64,000 bases of DNA from Actinoplanes subtropicus (GTDB lineage Bacteria > Actinomycetota > Actinomycetes > Mycobacteriales > Micromonosporaceae), in the NCBI RefSeq assembly GCF_000721705.1, contig NZ_JOJL01000011.1, positions 248,001 through 312,000 of the forward strand, in the 5' to 3' direction. The position numbers were made by a program, and so were the translations under genes. Below the pieces are notes generated by a model, which was given only the letters and a program-made list of their open reading frames with translations, was not told the origin of the DNA and searched no databases. The stretch's first letter is position 1, and each line of letters begins with the position of its first letter. Of the stretch, positions 34,298-42,718 are shown one piece after another.

Positions 34298-35491
34298 TCA
34301 TTCCCGGTCGGCCTGCCACAGGTCGGGGCCGAACACCTCGTACTGGATGTCGGCCGGGACCACGCCGCGGCCGATCAGCGCGCTGCGCACCGACTGCAGG
34401 AACGGCAGGGGTCCGCACAGGTAGTAGAGCGCGTCCTCCGGCAGGTCGACGTGGCTCAGGTCCATCGTGCCCTCGAAGACGCCGTCGGCCGGCAGGTCGC
34501 TCTCCGGGCCGTTCTCGTACCACAGGTACAGGTGGGACTTGGGCAGGTGGGCCAGGTCGTCGACGATCTGGCGGCGGAGCGGGAACGCGGACTCCTCGCC
34601 GTCCGCGTGCAGCACCGTGACGTCCAGGTGGGAGCCGGCCGCGACCAGGTGGGACACCATGCCGGCCATCGGGGCGACGCCGATGCCGGCGCTGGCGAAG
34701 ACCACCGGGCGGCCGGCGTCGTCGAGGACCACATCGCCGTACGGGACGCTCATGGTCAGCTCGTCGCCCGGCTGGATGTCGTCGTGCAGCAGGTTCGACA
34801 CCTCGCCGCCCGGGGTGCGCTTGACCGCGAAGTACCGGTGCTCGCCGTCGTCGGCGCGCACCAGGCTGAACTGGCGGGGCTGGCGGATCCCGTCGGGCAT
34901 CCGGACCAGGACGCTGACGTACTGGCCGGGGAGCGACGTGCGCACCGAGCGGTCGTCCATCCGGCGCATCACGAACAGGACCACGTCGTCGGTCTCCCGC
35001 ACCTTGCTCGCCACCCGCCAGCGCCGCCAGACCCGCTCGGCGGTGACGCCCCGGGCGCTGTAGAGGCCGCGTTCCTGGTGGATCAGCGCGTACGCCATCA
35101 GCCAGTAGACCTCCTCCCAGGCCGCGGCGACCGCCGGGGTGACCGCGTCGCCGAGCACGTCGCCGATCGCCCACATCAGGTGGTCCCGGACGATCTCGTA
35201 CTGGTCCGGGCGCAGCCCGAGCGAGGCGTGCTTGTGCGCGATCCGGGTGAGCAGCCGGTCGGGCAGCTGCGGCGGGTCGGCCAGCAGCGCCGACGCGAAC
35301 ACGGCGACCGCGCCGGCCAGTGCCTTGGGCTGCGAGCCCGCCCGCTGGTTGCCCCGGTTGAACAGGCCGTCCCGCAGTTCCGGGTGCGCGGCGAACATGT
35401 GCGCGTAGAACCGGGCGGCGATCTCCTCGATGTGGCCGGCCACCAGCGACAGCGTGGCTTTGACGACCGGCCGGGCGCTCTCCGACAACAC
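34298..35491 (-). CDS. hmp: Flavohemoglobin (nitric oxide dioxygenase)
   Basis: The 397-residue protein has an N-terminal globin (about 1-140: NRGNQRAGSQPKALAGAVA, heme-ligating His in IAHKHASLGLRPDQY) followed by FAD- and NAD-binding domains (RQFSLV, GIGVAPMAGM, YLCGPLPFLQ, and the terminal YEVFGPDLW). It should convert nitric oxide to nitrate using O2 and NAD(P)H. The GTG start at 35491 has a weak ribosome site. It diverges from the SDR gene, which carries a SigB-type promoter. Confidence 0.93.
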   Translation of the reverse strand: MLSESARPVVKATLSLVAGHIEEIAARFYAHMFAAHPELRDGLFNRGNQRAGSQPKALAGAVAVFASALLADPPQLPDRLLTRIAHKHASLGLRPDQYEIVRDHLMWAIGDVLGDAVTPAVAAAWEEVYWLMAYALIHQERGLYSARGVTAERVWRRWRVASKVRETDDVVLFVMRRMDDRSVRTSLPGQYVSVLVRMPDGIRQPRQFSLVRADDGEHRYFAVKRTPGGEVSNLLHDDIQPGDELTMSVPYGDVVLDDAGRPVVFASAGIGVAPMAGMVSHLVAAGSHLDVTVLHADGEESAFPLRRQIVDDLAHLPKSHLYLWYENGPESDLPADGVFEGTMDLSHVDLPEDALYYLCGPLPFLQSVRSALIGRGVVPADIQYEVFGPDLWQADRE

Positions 35492-35536
35492 AGCCCGAGC
35501 CTAGGCACACCCGGGCCGTCCCGTGGGCCGATCCGG

Positions 35537-35562
35537 GTGTTCGGTGGGCCGGCCGCGGGTAC
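35537..35562 (+). promoter_or_regulatory. SigB-type promoter upstream of the SDR gene
   Basis: GTGT (35537-35540), 16 nt, then GGGTAC (35557-35562) matches the Streptomyces SigB consensus GNNT-N14-16-GGGTA(C/T). It ends 35 nt before the SDR start, leaving room for a normal leader with GGGAGG. Confidence 0.5.
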
Positions 35563-35597
35563 GTCTCGGACATCGAGCCGATGAGGGAGGAAACATC

Positions 35598-36602
35598 ATG
35601 TCCGATCCACGAGTCGTGGTGGTGACCGGGGCGAGCGGCGGCGTCGGCCGGGCGGTGGCCCGCCGGTTCGGCGCGCGCGGCGACCGGGTCGCCCTCGTGG
35701 CCCGCGGCGAGAAGGGCCTGGAGGCCGCCGCCGAGGAGATCACCGGGGCGGGCGGCCGGGCGCTGCCGCTGCCCGCCGACGTCGCCGACTACGACGCGGT
35801 CGACGCCGCGGCGGCCAAGGCGGAGAGCGAACTGGGCCCGATCGACATCTGGGTCAACGTCGCGTTCTCCTCGGTCTTCGCGCCGTTCGACCAGATCAAG
35901 CCCAGCGAGTTCCGGCGGGTCACCGAGGTCAGCTACCTCGGCTACGTGCACGGCACGCACGCGGCGCTGACCAGGATGAAGCCGCGCGACCGCGGGACGA
36001 TCGTGCAGGTCGGCTCGGCGCTGGCCTACCGCGGCATCCCGCTGCAGACCGCGTACTGCGGGGCCAAGCACGCGATCCAGGGCTTCAACGAGGCGCTGCG
36101 CTGCGAACTGCTGCACGAGCACAGCGGCGTGCGGACCACCATGGTGCAGCTGCCGGCCGTCAACACGCCCCAGTTCACCTGGCTGCGCTCCCGGCTGAGT
36201 CGGCACGCCCAGCCGGTTCCGCCGATCTATCAGCCCGAGGTCGCGGCCAGGGCGATCGTGTACGCGTCGGACCACCCCGGCCGGCGCGAATACTGGGTGG
36301 GCGCCTCCACGGCCGGCACCCTGCTGGCCAACGCGGTGGCGCCAGCCGTCCTGGACCGCTACCTGGCCCGCACCGGTTTCCAGTCCCAGCAGACCGATCA
36401 GCCGCACGATCCCCACGACCCGGGCAACCTGTGGCGCGCCGAGGACGACGAGGACGGCCACGACTTCGGCGCGCACGGCGAGTTCGACGCGAAGTCCAAG
36501 GACCGCAGCGTGCAGGTGTGGGCGTCGCAGCATCACGGCCTGCTGGGCGTGGCCGGGGCCGCGGCTCTCACCCTGGCGGCCGTCGGGCTCAGGAAGCGGT
36601 GA
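35598..36602 (+). CDS. Tail-anchored short-chain dehydrogenase/reductase
   Basis: This 334-residue classical SDR has VVVTGASGGVGRAVARRFG (TGxxxGxG), catalytic Ser in QVGSALAYRG and YCGAK. After the catalytic core (~250 residues) comes an acidic His/Asp-rich spacer (DPHDPGNLWRAEDDEDGHD) and a C-terminal hydrophobic helix (GLLGVAGAAALTLAAVG) ending LRKR, so the enzyme is probably anchored in the membrane with its active site in the cytosol. Substrate unknown. ATG 35598 has GGGAGG about 7 nt upstream. SigB-type control is likely. Its 3' end overlaps the convergent CDF gene by 14 nt. Confidence 0.9.
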   Translation: MSDPRVVVVTGASGGVGRAVARRFGARGDRVALVARGEKGLEAAAEEITGAGGRALPLPADVADYDAVDAAAAKAESELGPIDIWVNVAFSSVFAPFDQIKPSEFRRVTEVSYLGYVHGTHAALTRMKPRDRGTIVQVGSALAYRGIPLQTAYCGAKHAIQGFNEALRCELLHEHSGVRTTMVQLPAVNTPQFTWLRSRLSRHAQPVPPIYQPEVAARAIVYASDHPGRREYWVGASTAGTLLANAVAPAVLDRYLARTGFQSQQTDQPHDPHDPGNLWRAEDDEDGHDFGAHGEFDAKSKDRSVQVWASQHHGLLGVAGAAALTLAAVGLRKR

Positions 36603-37497
36603 CCGTCACGGTGACCTGCGCGATCGAGGGGTCGGCCTGGAGCTCCGCACGGAGCCGGTCGACCCTCTCGATCAGCGCGCCGGCCGAAACCCCGTCGAGC
36701 GCCGGCGTCACCAGGACGTTGACCAGCAGGCTCGACGGCCCGACGTAGACGGCGTTCACGGTGGTGGGCTCGCCGACCCAGTCGGTCTCCGCCACCCGCC
36801 GCCGGATCGGCTCGACCACGTCCTCCGGCGCGGACGCCTCGAGCAGCAGCCCCTTCGACTTGCGGGCGAGCAGGATCGCCACCCCGATCAGCAGAATGCC
36901 GATCGCGATGCTGCCGATCGCGTCCCAGGCCGCCCAGCCGGTCACCGCGTGCAGGACCAGCCCGGCCAACGCGAGGGCGATGCCGATCAGCGCCGCGGTG
37001 TCTTCCAGGAAGACGGTGGTGGCGCTCGGGTCGGAGGCGCGGACCAGATGCTGCCGCATCGACCGGCTGCGCCGCCGGGACTCCTGCTTGAGCTGCTTGC
37101 GGGCGGTGTGCCAGGAGTAGCCCTCGAAGCCGGCGGCGACCAGCAGCACGCCGATCCCGATCCACTGTGACTCGACCGGCTCGGGGACCAGCAGGCTGCG
37201 CACGCCCTCACCGATCGAGAGCGTGCCGCCGATCAGGAAGATGCCGAGCGCGGCGAGGAAGGCCCAGAAGTACCGCTCCTGCCCGTAGCCGAACGGCCGG
37301 GACGGGTCCGGCCCCTTGGTCGACTTCCGCAGCCCGACGAAGAGCAGCACCTCGTTCCCGGTGTCGGCGACCGAGTGCAACGCCTCCGCCCACATCGACG
37401 CCGACCCGGTCAGCACCGCCGCCACGATCTTCGCCAGGGCGATCGCGAGGTTGGCAGCCACCGCAACGATCACCGTACGGTAACTTCCGCCGGCCAT
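36589..37497 (-). CDS. Cation diffusion facilitator (CDF) metal efflux protein
   Basis: The 302-residue membrane protein has six helices and a C-terminal cytosolic CDF domain (about 215-302). Metal-site motifs: HSVAD in helix 2 and EDTAALIG in helix 5, the latter replacing the usual HxxxD. CDF proteins export Zn, Co, Fe or Mn in exchange for protons. ATG 37497 has a poor ribosome site. The upstream 160 nt are the second copy of a dispersed element that also precedes a radical SAM gene, so leader-based control is possible. Confidence 0.9.
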   Translation of the reverse strand: MAGGSYRTVIVAVAANLAIALAKIVAAVLTGSASMWAEALHSVADTGNEVLLFVGLRKSTKGPDPSRPFGYGQERYFWAFLAALGIFLIGGTLSIGEGVRSLLVPEPVESQWIGIGVLLVAAGFEGYSWHTARKQLKQESRRRSRSMRQHLVRASDPSATTVFLEDTAALIGIALALAGLVLHAVTGWAAWDAIGSIAIGILLIGVAILLARKSKGLLLEASAPEDVVEPIRRRVAETDWVGEPTTVNAVYVGPSSLLVNVLVTPALDGVSAGALIERVDRLRAELQADPSIAQVTVTVTAS

Positions 37498-37528
37498 ACC
37501 CAGCTCGTACCCGATTCACCGGCGCAAA

Positions 37529-37690
37529 TAACCAGATCAAATTCCCGCTACCGTACGGGTCGGCCGGGTCCCGCCTCGGCCGGGCGAGCTGGGTGCCGTC
37601 CCGGCCCTTTGCCGCCCGCATCCGGGCGGAGACTGCAACGCGGGCAGGCCGGCCCGGGCGTCGGCCCACCCTCACTGCCGCCGCTCACGG
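37529..37690 (-). repeat. Dispersed intergenic element, copy B
   Basis: Closely similar to 12409-12570 over about 160 nt in the same orientation, including CGTACGGGTC, TGCCGTCCCGGCCC and GGGCAGGCCGGCCCGGGCGT. On the minus strand it starts 32 nt before the CDF start codon. Its hairpins keep shape with changed sequence: CCGCCCG-GAT-G...CGGGCGG, and CGCC-CGGCCGA-GGCG. Confidence 0.7.
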
Positions 37691-37699
37691 CCGTCGCTT

Positions 37700-38431
37700 T
37701 CAGCAGGTGCCGGCCTTGACGATCTCGGTACGCAAGGCGGGCGGCCCGTCGACCGGCGCCGGGTCGTCCGGGGTGGGCTGCACCCCGCCGGCGGCGACGC
37801 GGTCGAGCGTCCGCAATCCCGCCGGCTCCACCGTGCCGAAGATGGTGTAGTTCGGCCGCAGCGCGGAGTTGGCGTAGACCAGGAAGAACTGGCTCCCGTT
37901 GGTGTCCGGTCCGGCGTTGGCCATGGCCAGCACCCCGCGGGCGTACACGCGCCGGACGCCGGTCGGGTCGGTCGGCGCGGGCGGCAGGTTGGTCGGCAGC
38001 TCGTCCTTGAACTGATAGCCCGGGCCACCCTCGCCGGTACCGGTGGGGTCACCGCACTGCAGCACGCTCAGCGTCGGATAGGCGGTGAGCCGGTGACAGA
38101 TCGTCCGGTCGTAGAACCGGTGCCGGACAAGGTGCAGGAAGCTCTGCACCGTGCACGGCGCCTCCGCCCGGTCGAGCCGCAGCGGGATCGGCCCGAGGTT
38201 GGTACGCAGCAGCACCCGGACGTAGCCCCGGCTGGGCGTGGGCGCCGGGTCGCGCGGCAGCGGCACCGGCCGCGCGGCAGGCTCGTCCGGCGTCGGCGTG
38301 TACGCGCACGGCCCACTGGTAGGCCCCGGCGAGCCGGCCCCCGCCGCCCACGCCGGAGCGGCCCCGCCGGCGCCGAGCGTGACCACCGCGAGCGCGACGA
38401 CGAGTGTTCGTTTCAGCAACGCCTGGATCAT
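37700..38431 (-). CDS. Secreted cyclophilin-type peptidyl-prolyl isomerase
   Basis: The 243-residue preprotein has a signal peptide (about 1-29, ending AWAA/G), a Pro-rich spacer and a cyclophilin domain from about residue 70 (NLGPIPLRLDRAEAP, FYDRTICHRL with the expected Arg replaced by CHR context, GVLAMANAGPDTNGSQFFL, IFGTV). It should help fold secreted proteins on the outer face of the membrane. ATG 38431 has GGGAGGG upstream. It is divergent from the metal-transporter operon. Confidence 0.88.
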   Translation of the reverse strand: MIQALLKRTLVVALAVVTLGAGGAAPAWAAGAGSPGPTSGPCAYTPTPDEPAARPVPLPRDPAPTPSRGYVRVLLRTNLGPIPLRLDRAEAPCTVQSFLHLVRHRFYDRTICHRLTAYPTLSVLQCGDPTGTGEGGPGYQFKDELPTNLPPAPTDPTGVRRVYARGVLAMANAGPDTNGSQFFLVYANSALRPNYTIFGTVEPAGLRTLDRVAAGGVQPTPDDPAPVDGPPALRTEIVKAGTC

Positions 38432-38532
38432 CGACCCTCCCTGAAGTCCCCCAACCGGCCCTGTCTAATCGATGTCCGTTGATGCCGTCAAGGCGTGATC
38501 GAAAGTTGCGGGAACGGGGTATACGGCGTGGC

Positions 38533-38985
38533 GTGAACGGAAAAGGCAGGGTCGCGATCGCGGGGGCCGCCGTGCTGGTGCTGTGGGGTGGGTTCGCGTA
38601 CGACGTTTCGAAGCCTGCCGGCTATCGGGCGTACGAGCGGACCATGGTCCAGGTGGCCGGGTCGGCGCACGACGCGGCGCAGACCGGGCGGCTGACCGGG
38701 GAGCAGGAGCTGGCCGGGAACGTGACCCAGCTATTCGCGCGGACGTCGTTCGACGACGCGGCCAAGGCGCTGGCCGGGGCGCAGAAGAAGTTCGCGAGCC
38801 AAGGGCCGCCCGATCAGCGGTCGGCGGGGCTGCGGGATCGGCTCAGTCCGCTGCTGGCCTCGGCCGTGGTGGCGCTCGGGGACACCGCCGAGGCGCCGGA
38901 CGATGCGGCGCTGCGGGACGGGGTGCACCGGTTGGACGAGCTCGCGGGCAAGCTTGACGACTTTCTCAAGGCGTACGGGCAATGA
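38533..38985 (+). CDS. Membrane-anchored hypothetical protein upstream of Nramp
   Basis: The 150-residue protein has one N-terminal transmembrane helix (about 6-23) and an extracytoplasmic helical part rich in Ala, Asp and Gln. No cysteine or metal-binding motif is obvious. The GTG at 38533 is preferred; an upstream in-frame ATG would add a basic segment before the helix. Its stop overlaps the Nramp ATG (ATGA), so it is coupled to the transporter and may be an accessory subunit. Confidence 0.65.
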   Translation: MNGKGRVAIAGAAVLVLWGGFAYDVSKPAGYRAYERTMVQVAGSAHDAAQTGRLTGEQELAGNVTQLFARTSFDDAAKALAGAQKKFASQGPPDQRSAGLRDRLSPLLASAVVALGDTAEAPDDAALRDGVHRLDELAGKLDDFLKAYGQ

Positions 38986-40202
38986 AACGCCTCTTGTCGA
39001 TCGCCCTCGGGATCCTGACCGCTATCGGCGGGTTCGTCGACATCGGCGACATCGTGGCCAACGCCGAGGCGGGTGCGCGGTTCGGGATCGCGCACGCCTG
39101 GGTGCTGCTGGTCGGGGTGGTGGGGATCTGCGCGTACGCGGAAATGAGCGGGCGGGTCAGTGCGGTGAGCGGGCGTCCGGTCTTCGACCTGGTGCGCGAG
39201 CGGCTCGGACCGCGGGTGGCGCTGGCCAATCTGGGCGGCTCGCTGCTGGTCACCGTGCTGACGCTGGGCGCGGAGATCGGGGGCGTCGGGCTGGCGCTGC
39301 AGCTGGCCACCAGCGTCAGCTACCTGCTGTGGGTGCCGCTGGTCGCGTTCGTGCTCTGGGTGGTGCTGTGGCGGGCCAAGTTCACCGTGCTGGAGAACGT
39401 GTTCGGGCTGACCGGGCTGGCCCTGGTGGTGTTCGTGATCGCGTTCTTCAGGCTCGGGGTGAGTCCGGCGGAGTTGTGGCATCCGGGGCCGCCGCCGGGG
39501 GAGGACTGGGGTACCTATTGGTTCTTCGCGGTGGCGCTGTTCGCGTCGGCGCTCACGCCGTACGAGGTCTTCTTCTTCTCCTCGGGCGCGGTGGAGGAGC
39601 GATGGTCGCGCAAGGACCTGCTCACCTCGCGGGTGAACGTCTTCGTCGGCTTTCCGCTCGGCGGGCTGCTCGCCTTCGCCCTGATGCTCACCTCGGCAGC
39701 GGTGTTCCAGCCGCTGGGCGCCTCGGTGGACACGCTGTCGCAGGCGGCGATGCCGGCCGCGATCGCGTTCGGCAAGATCGGGATGGCGGTGGCGATCCTC
39801 GGGTTCTTCGCGGCCACCTTCGGCGCGGCGATGGAGACCGCGCTGTCCACCGGCTACACGGTGGCGCAGTACCTGGGCTGGAACTGGGGCAAGCTGCGCC
39901 GGCCGCGGGAGGCCGCCCGGTTCCACACCGTGGTCATCATCGGCATCCTGGTCGGGGTGGCGGTGCTGTTCACCACGATCGACCCGATCCAGCTCACCGA
40001 GTACACGCTGCTGTTCAGCGCGGTCGCGCTGCCGCTGACCTACCTGCCGATCCTGGTGGTGGCCAACGACCGCGGCTATCTCGGCGACCGGGCCAACGGG
40101 CGGTTCGCCAACGTGCTGGGGGTGACGTACCTGATCGTGGTGGTGCTCGCGGCGGTCGCGGCGGTGCCCTTGATGATCATCACGCGGATGGGAGGCGGCT
40201 GA
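38982..40202 (+). CDS. Divergent Nramp-type divalent metal transporter (NRMT-like)
   Basis: This 406-residue, 11-helix member of the Nramp fold departs from the standard metal site. Helix 1 reads GGFVDIGDIVANAEAG (Asp20-Ile-Gly-Asp23) where canonical proteins have DPGN, and helix 6 reads LTPYEVFFFSSG where canonical ones have MPHNLYLHS, so the soft-metal Met is lost. Loss of that Met is a mark of Nramp-related magnesium transporters, so Mg2+ or another hard cation is the likely substrate. It is the second gene of a four-gene operon; two PRC-barrel proteins follow at once. Confidence 0.85.
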   Translation: MKRLLSIALGILTAIGGFVDIGDIVANAEAGARFGIAHAWVLLVGVVGICAYAEMSGRVSAVSGRPVFDLVRERLGPRVALANLGGSLLVTVLTLGAEIGGVGLALQLATSVSYLLWVPLVAFVLWVVLWRAKFTVLENVFGLTGLALVVFVIAFFRLGVSPAELWHPGPPPGEDWGTYWFFAVALFASALTPYEVFFFSSGAVEERWSRKDLLTSRVNVFVGFPLGGLLAFALMLTSAAVFQPLGASVDTLSQAAMPAAIAFGKIGMAVAILGFFAATFGAAMETALSTGYTVAQYLGWNWGKLRRPREAARFHTVVIIGILVGVAVLFTTIDPIQLTEYTLLFSAVALPLTYLPILVVANDRGYLGDRANGRFANVLGVTYLIVVVLAAVAAVPLMIITRMGGG

Positions 40203-40203
40203 C

Positions 40204-40572
40204 ATGCTCATCGGCTTCGACCTGCTGGACCGGCAGATCGTCGACCGGGACGCCGAGCCGGTCGGCAAGGTGGACGACGTCGAGCTGGAGTACGACGAGC
40301 GCGGCGACGCGTACGTGACCGGGCTGCTGGCCGGCCAGCAGGCGCTCGGCGAGCGGATCGGCGGCCGGCTCGGCCGGTGGATCTCGGCGGTGGCCCGGCG
40401 GATGTCCGAGCCGCCCGACCAGCCGCCGATCCGGATCGGCTACGACCTGGTCGCGGAGGTCACCAGCGCGGTGTCCCTGTCGGTGGCCCGGGAACTGCTG
40501 CCCGACCCGCCGCTGGAGGGCTGGCTGGCCACTCACCTGATCGGGCGGATCCCGGGGGCGGGCGATGCCTAG
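40204..40572 (+). CDS. PRC-barrel domain protein
   Basis: The 122-residue soluble protein has a PRC-barrel at the N-terminus (LLDRQIVDRDAEPVGKVDDV) and a second beta segment near RIGYDLVAEVTSAVSL. It starts 1 nt after the Nramp stop and overlaps the next PRC-barrel gene by 8 nt. PRC-barrels act as protein-protein or regulatory modules. The tight linkage suggests a cytosolic partner or sensor for the transporter. Confidence 0.85.
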   Translation: MLIGFDLLDRQIVDRDAEPVGKVDDVELEYDERGDAYVTGLLAGQQALGERIGGRLGRWISAVARRMSEPPDQPPIRIGYDLVAEVTSAVSLSVARELLPDPPLEGWLATHLIGRIPGAGDA

Positions 40573-40852
40573 GGGACGGGCGAGCGACCTGCTCGGCCGG
40601 ACGGTCGCGGACACCGGCGGCGAGCCGCTGGGCCGGATCGCCGACCTGGTCGTCGACGACCGCAACCGGATCACCGCGGTGATGGTCGTGCGCGGTCGCT
40701 GGGGGCGGCTGCTGGGCTACGAACGGGACGAGATGCGCGGGCCGTGGCTGCTGGAACAGCTGGCCCGGCGGGCCTGGCGGCGCAACGCCGTCGAGATCCC
40801 GTGGGAGCGGCTGCGGCGCGACGAGTCCGGCGCCCCGCTGGAGGTAGGCTAG
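40565..40852 (+). CDS. PRC-barrel domain protein
   Basis: The 95-residue protein has a PRC-barrel beginning DLLGRTVADTGGEPLGRIAD and continuing LVVDDRNRITAVMVVRG, ending EIPWERLRRDESG. It is the last intact gene of the Nramp operon. The decayed cheB gene starts 3 nt after its stop, so that gene was once read from the same transcript. Confidence 0.85.
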   Translation: MPRGRASDLLGRTVADTGGEPLGRIADLVVDDRNRITAVMVVRGRWGRLLGYERDEMRGPWLLEQLARRAWRRNAVEIPWERLRRDESGAPLEVG

Positions 40853-40855
40853 GTC

Positions 40856-41454
40856 GTGGCGCATCGCGACGTGGTCGTGGTGGGTGCCTCGGCCGGTGGG
40901 GTCGAGGCGCTCCGGGCCATGGTGGGCGGCCTGCCAGCCGCCTTCGCCGCGTCGATCCTGGTGGTGCTGCACGTGCCGCCGGATTCCCCGACTGCCCTCC
41001 CGCGTATCCTCGACCGCTCCGGCCCGCTCCCCGCGCGCACCGCCTTCGACGGCGAGCCGCTGCTGCCGGGGCGCATCTATGTGGCGCCGCCCGGCCGGCA
41101 CCTGCTCGTGCTCGACCACCGGGTTCGGCTCAGCCGCGGCCCGTCGGAGAACGGGCACCGCCCGGCGGTCGACCCGCTGTTCCGCTCGGCCGCCCGCGCG
41201 GCCGGGGCCGCGGGTGATCGCGGTGGTGCTCGAGGAGCAGGCGGTGGCGACCGAGGGCGCGCTGTGGACGGCGCTGCGCGCGCTGGAGGAGAAATCGGCG
41301 CTCAGCCGCCGGATGGCCGACCGCGAGCGCCCCGGCCGCGCCCGGTTCACCCGGATGGCCGAGGACGCGGAGCACGCCGGACGGCTGATTCGCGATCTGC
41401 TCACCCGGCTCGCCGCGAGCACGGCGAGCCACGCCGAGCAAGCGCTGAGGTACG
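40856..41454 (+). pseudogene. cheB: Decayed cheB-type protein-glutamate methylesterase
   Basis: The first ~118 codons are a good CheB methylesterase start ([77 protein letters not shown]). Then the frame breaks near 41210: the sequence resumes one frame over as PRVIAVVL and jumps straight to [20 protein letters not shown], the C-terminal part of this protein type. The catalytic Asp region and about 50-60 residues are missing. A frameshift plus an internal deletion leave no functional enzyme. Confidence 0.8.
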
Positions 41455-41969
41455 GTGACGGCCGTGGAGGCGGTGGACGGGCAGTTCGAGGACCTCCTTC
41501 TGCATGTCAAGGAGGTGCGCGGCTTCGACTTCACCGGGTACGAACGGTCCAGCCTGGTGCGCCGGGTCGACCGCCGGATGGCCAGGTGCAGATCGAGGGC
41601 TACCCGGAGTACCAGGACTACCTGGAGGTCCACCAGGACGAGTTCACCGCGCTGTTCAACACCATCCTGATCAACGTGACCGCCTTCTTCCGCGACTCCG
41701 AGGCCTGGGACTACCTGCGCGCCGAGGGCGGCGCGCTGCTCAACCTCGACATCGGCCTGCCGGTCGACCGGCACCGCCCGCTGGTGCGCCGAGCGCTGTC
41801 CGGCGACGCGGCCACCGACGAACTCGTCCTCCAAGCGGTGAACCGGCGGGGCCGGCCGGTCAGCGTGCGGGTGGTCTGCAGCCCGCTGGCGAGCGTGGGG
41901 GAGCCGTCCGGGGCGATCATCGCCATGGAGGCCGGGGAGTTTGCCCCTGGACGCGGTGGGCATCCGTAG
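41455..41969 (+). pseudogene. cheR: Decayed cheR-PAS type methyltransferase
   Basis: GTG 41455 opens a CheR N-terminal domain (VRGFDFTGYERSSLVRRVDR), then a frameshift near 41583 moves the match to VQIEGYPEYQDYLEVHQDEF and LFNTILINVTAFFRDSEAWD. The whole SAM-binding catalytic core is then deleted and the sequence joins a PAS-like tail (LLNLDIGLPVDRHRPLVRRA, to SGAIIAMEAG). With the neighbouring cheB remnant this is a lost chemoreceptor-style methylation pair of the non-motility type common in actinomycetes. Confidence 0.8.
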
Positions 41970-41989
41970 ACCGAACGGAGGGATGGACG

Positions 41990-42718
41990 ATGACGGGCCC
42001 GCTGGCATGGACGGTCGGTGAGGCCGCCGGGCTCGCCTTGGTCACCGTCCGCGGGCGCCTCGACCTGGGGGGCACCCCGGGATTCCGTACGGCGCTGCTG
42101 AAGTGCCTGGCCGAGCAGCCGGAGGCGGTCCTGGTCGACCTCTCGGAGATGGAGCTGGTCGAGGACACCGCGCTGGCCCTGTTCACCGCGGTGGCCCGGC
42201 AGGCCGCCCGCTGGCCGGGCACCCCGATCCTGCTCTGCGGTCCCTCCCCGCAGGTCACCGAGCTGCTGGAAGGCGGCCGGTACGGCAAGGTGGCGATCCG
42301 CTCCGGCGTCGCCGAGGCCCGGCGCGAGGTCGCCTCGGGCGCGGTGGTCACGCCCTCGCTCAGCGACCAGCTGCTGCCGATCGCCGGCGCGGTGCGGCAC
42401 GCCCGCGACGTGGTCACCGAGGCCTGCCTGGCCTGGGAGCTGCCCGAGCTGGTCGGGCCGGCCAGCCTGGTCGCCAGCGAGCTGACCGCCAATGCGGTCG
42501 AGCACGCGGGCACGATGATGACCGTCCGGATCACCAGGCGCACCCGGTACGTGCACGTCGCGGTGCGGGACGGCTCGACCGACCCGCCGCTGCTCAACCG
42601 GTCGGCCGGGCTCACCGAGCGCGGCCGGGGGCTGCTGCTGGTGGACGCGATCGCGCGGCACTGGGGCTGGCTGCCGACGGGCGACGGCAAAGTGGTGTGG
42701 GCGTCACTCCGTGAGTAG
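41990..42718 (+). CDS. STAS - HATPase (anti-sigma kinase) fusion protein
   Basis: In the 242-residue protein, residues ~1-115 are a STAS domain (VRGRLDLGGTPGFRTALL, LVDLSEMELVEDTALALF) and ~130-242 a GHKL ATPase of the RsbW/SpoIIAB type with N-box ELTANAVEHA, G1 VRDGSTDPP and G2 GRGLLLVDAIA. Anti-anti-sigma and anti-sigma modules are normally separate; here they are one chain. The usual phospho-Ser region reads VEDTAL and lacks Ser, so phosphorylation control may be altered. ATG 41990 has GGAGGG about 9 nt upstream. It converges with the sigma factor gene, overlapping it by 15 nt. Confidence 0.85.
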   Translation: MTGPLAWTVGEAAGLALVTVRGRLDLGGTPGFRTALLKCLAEQPEAVLVDLSEMELVEDTALALFTAVARQAARWPGTPILLCGPSPQVTELLEGGRYGKVAIRSGVAEARREVASGAVVTPSLSDQLLPIAGAVRHARDVVTEACLAWELPELVGPASLVASELTANAVEHAGTMMTVRITRRTRYVHVAVRDGSTDPPLLNRSAGLTERGRGLLLVDAIARHWGWLPTGDGKVVWASLRE

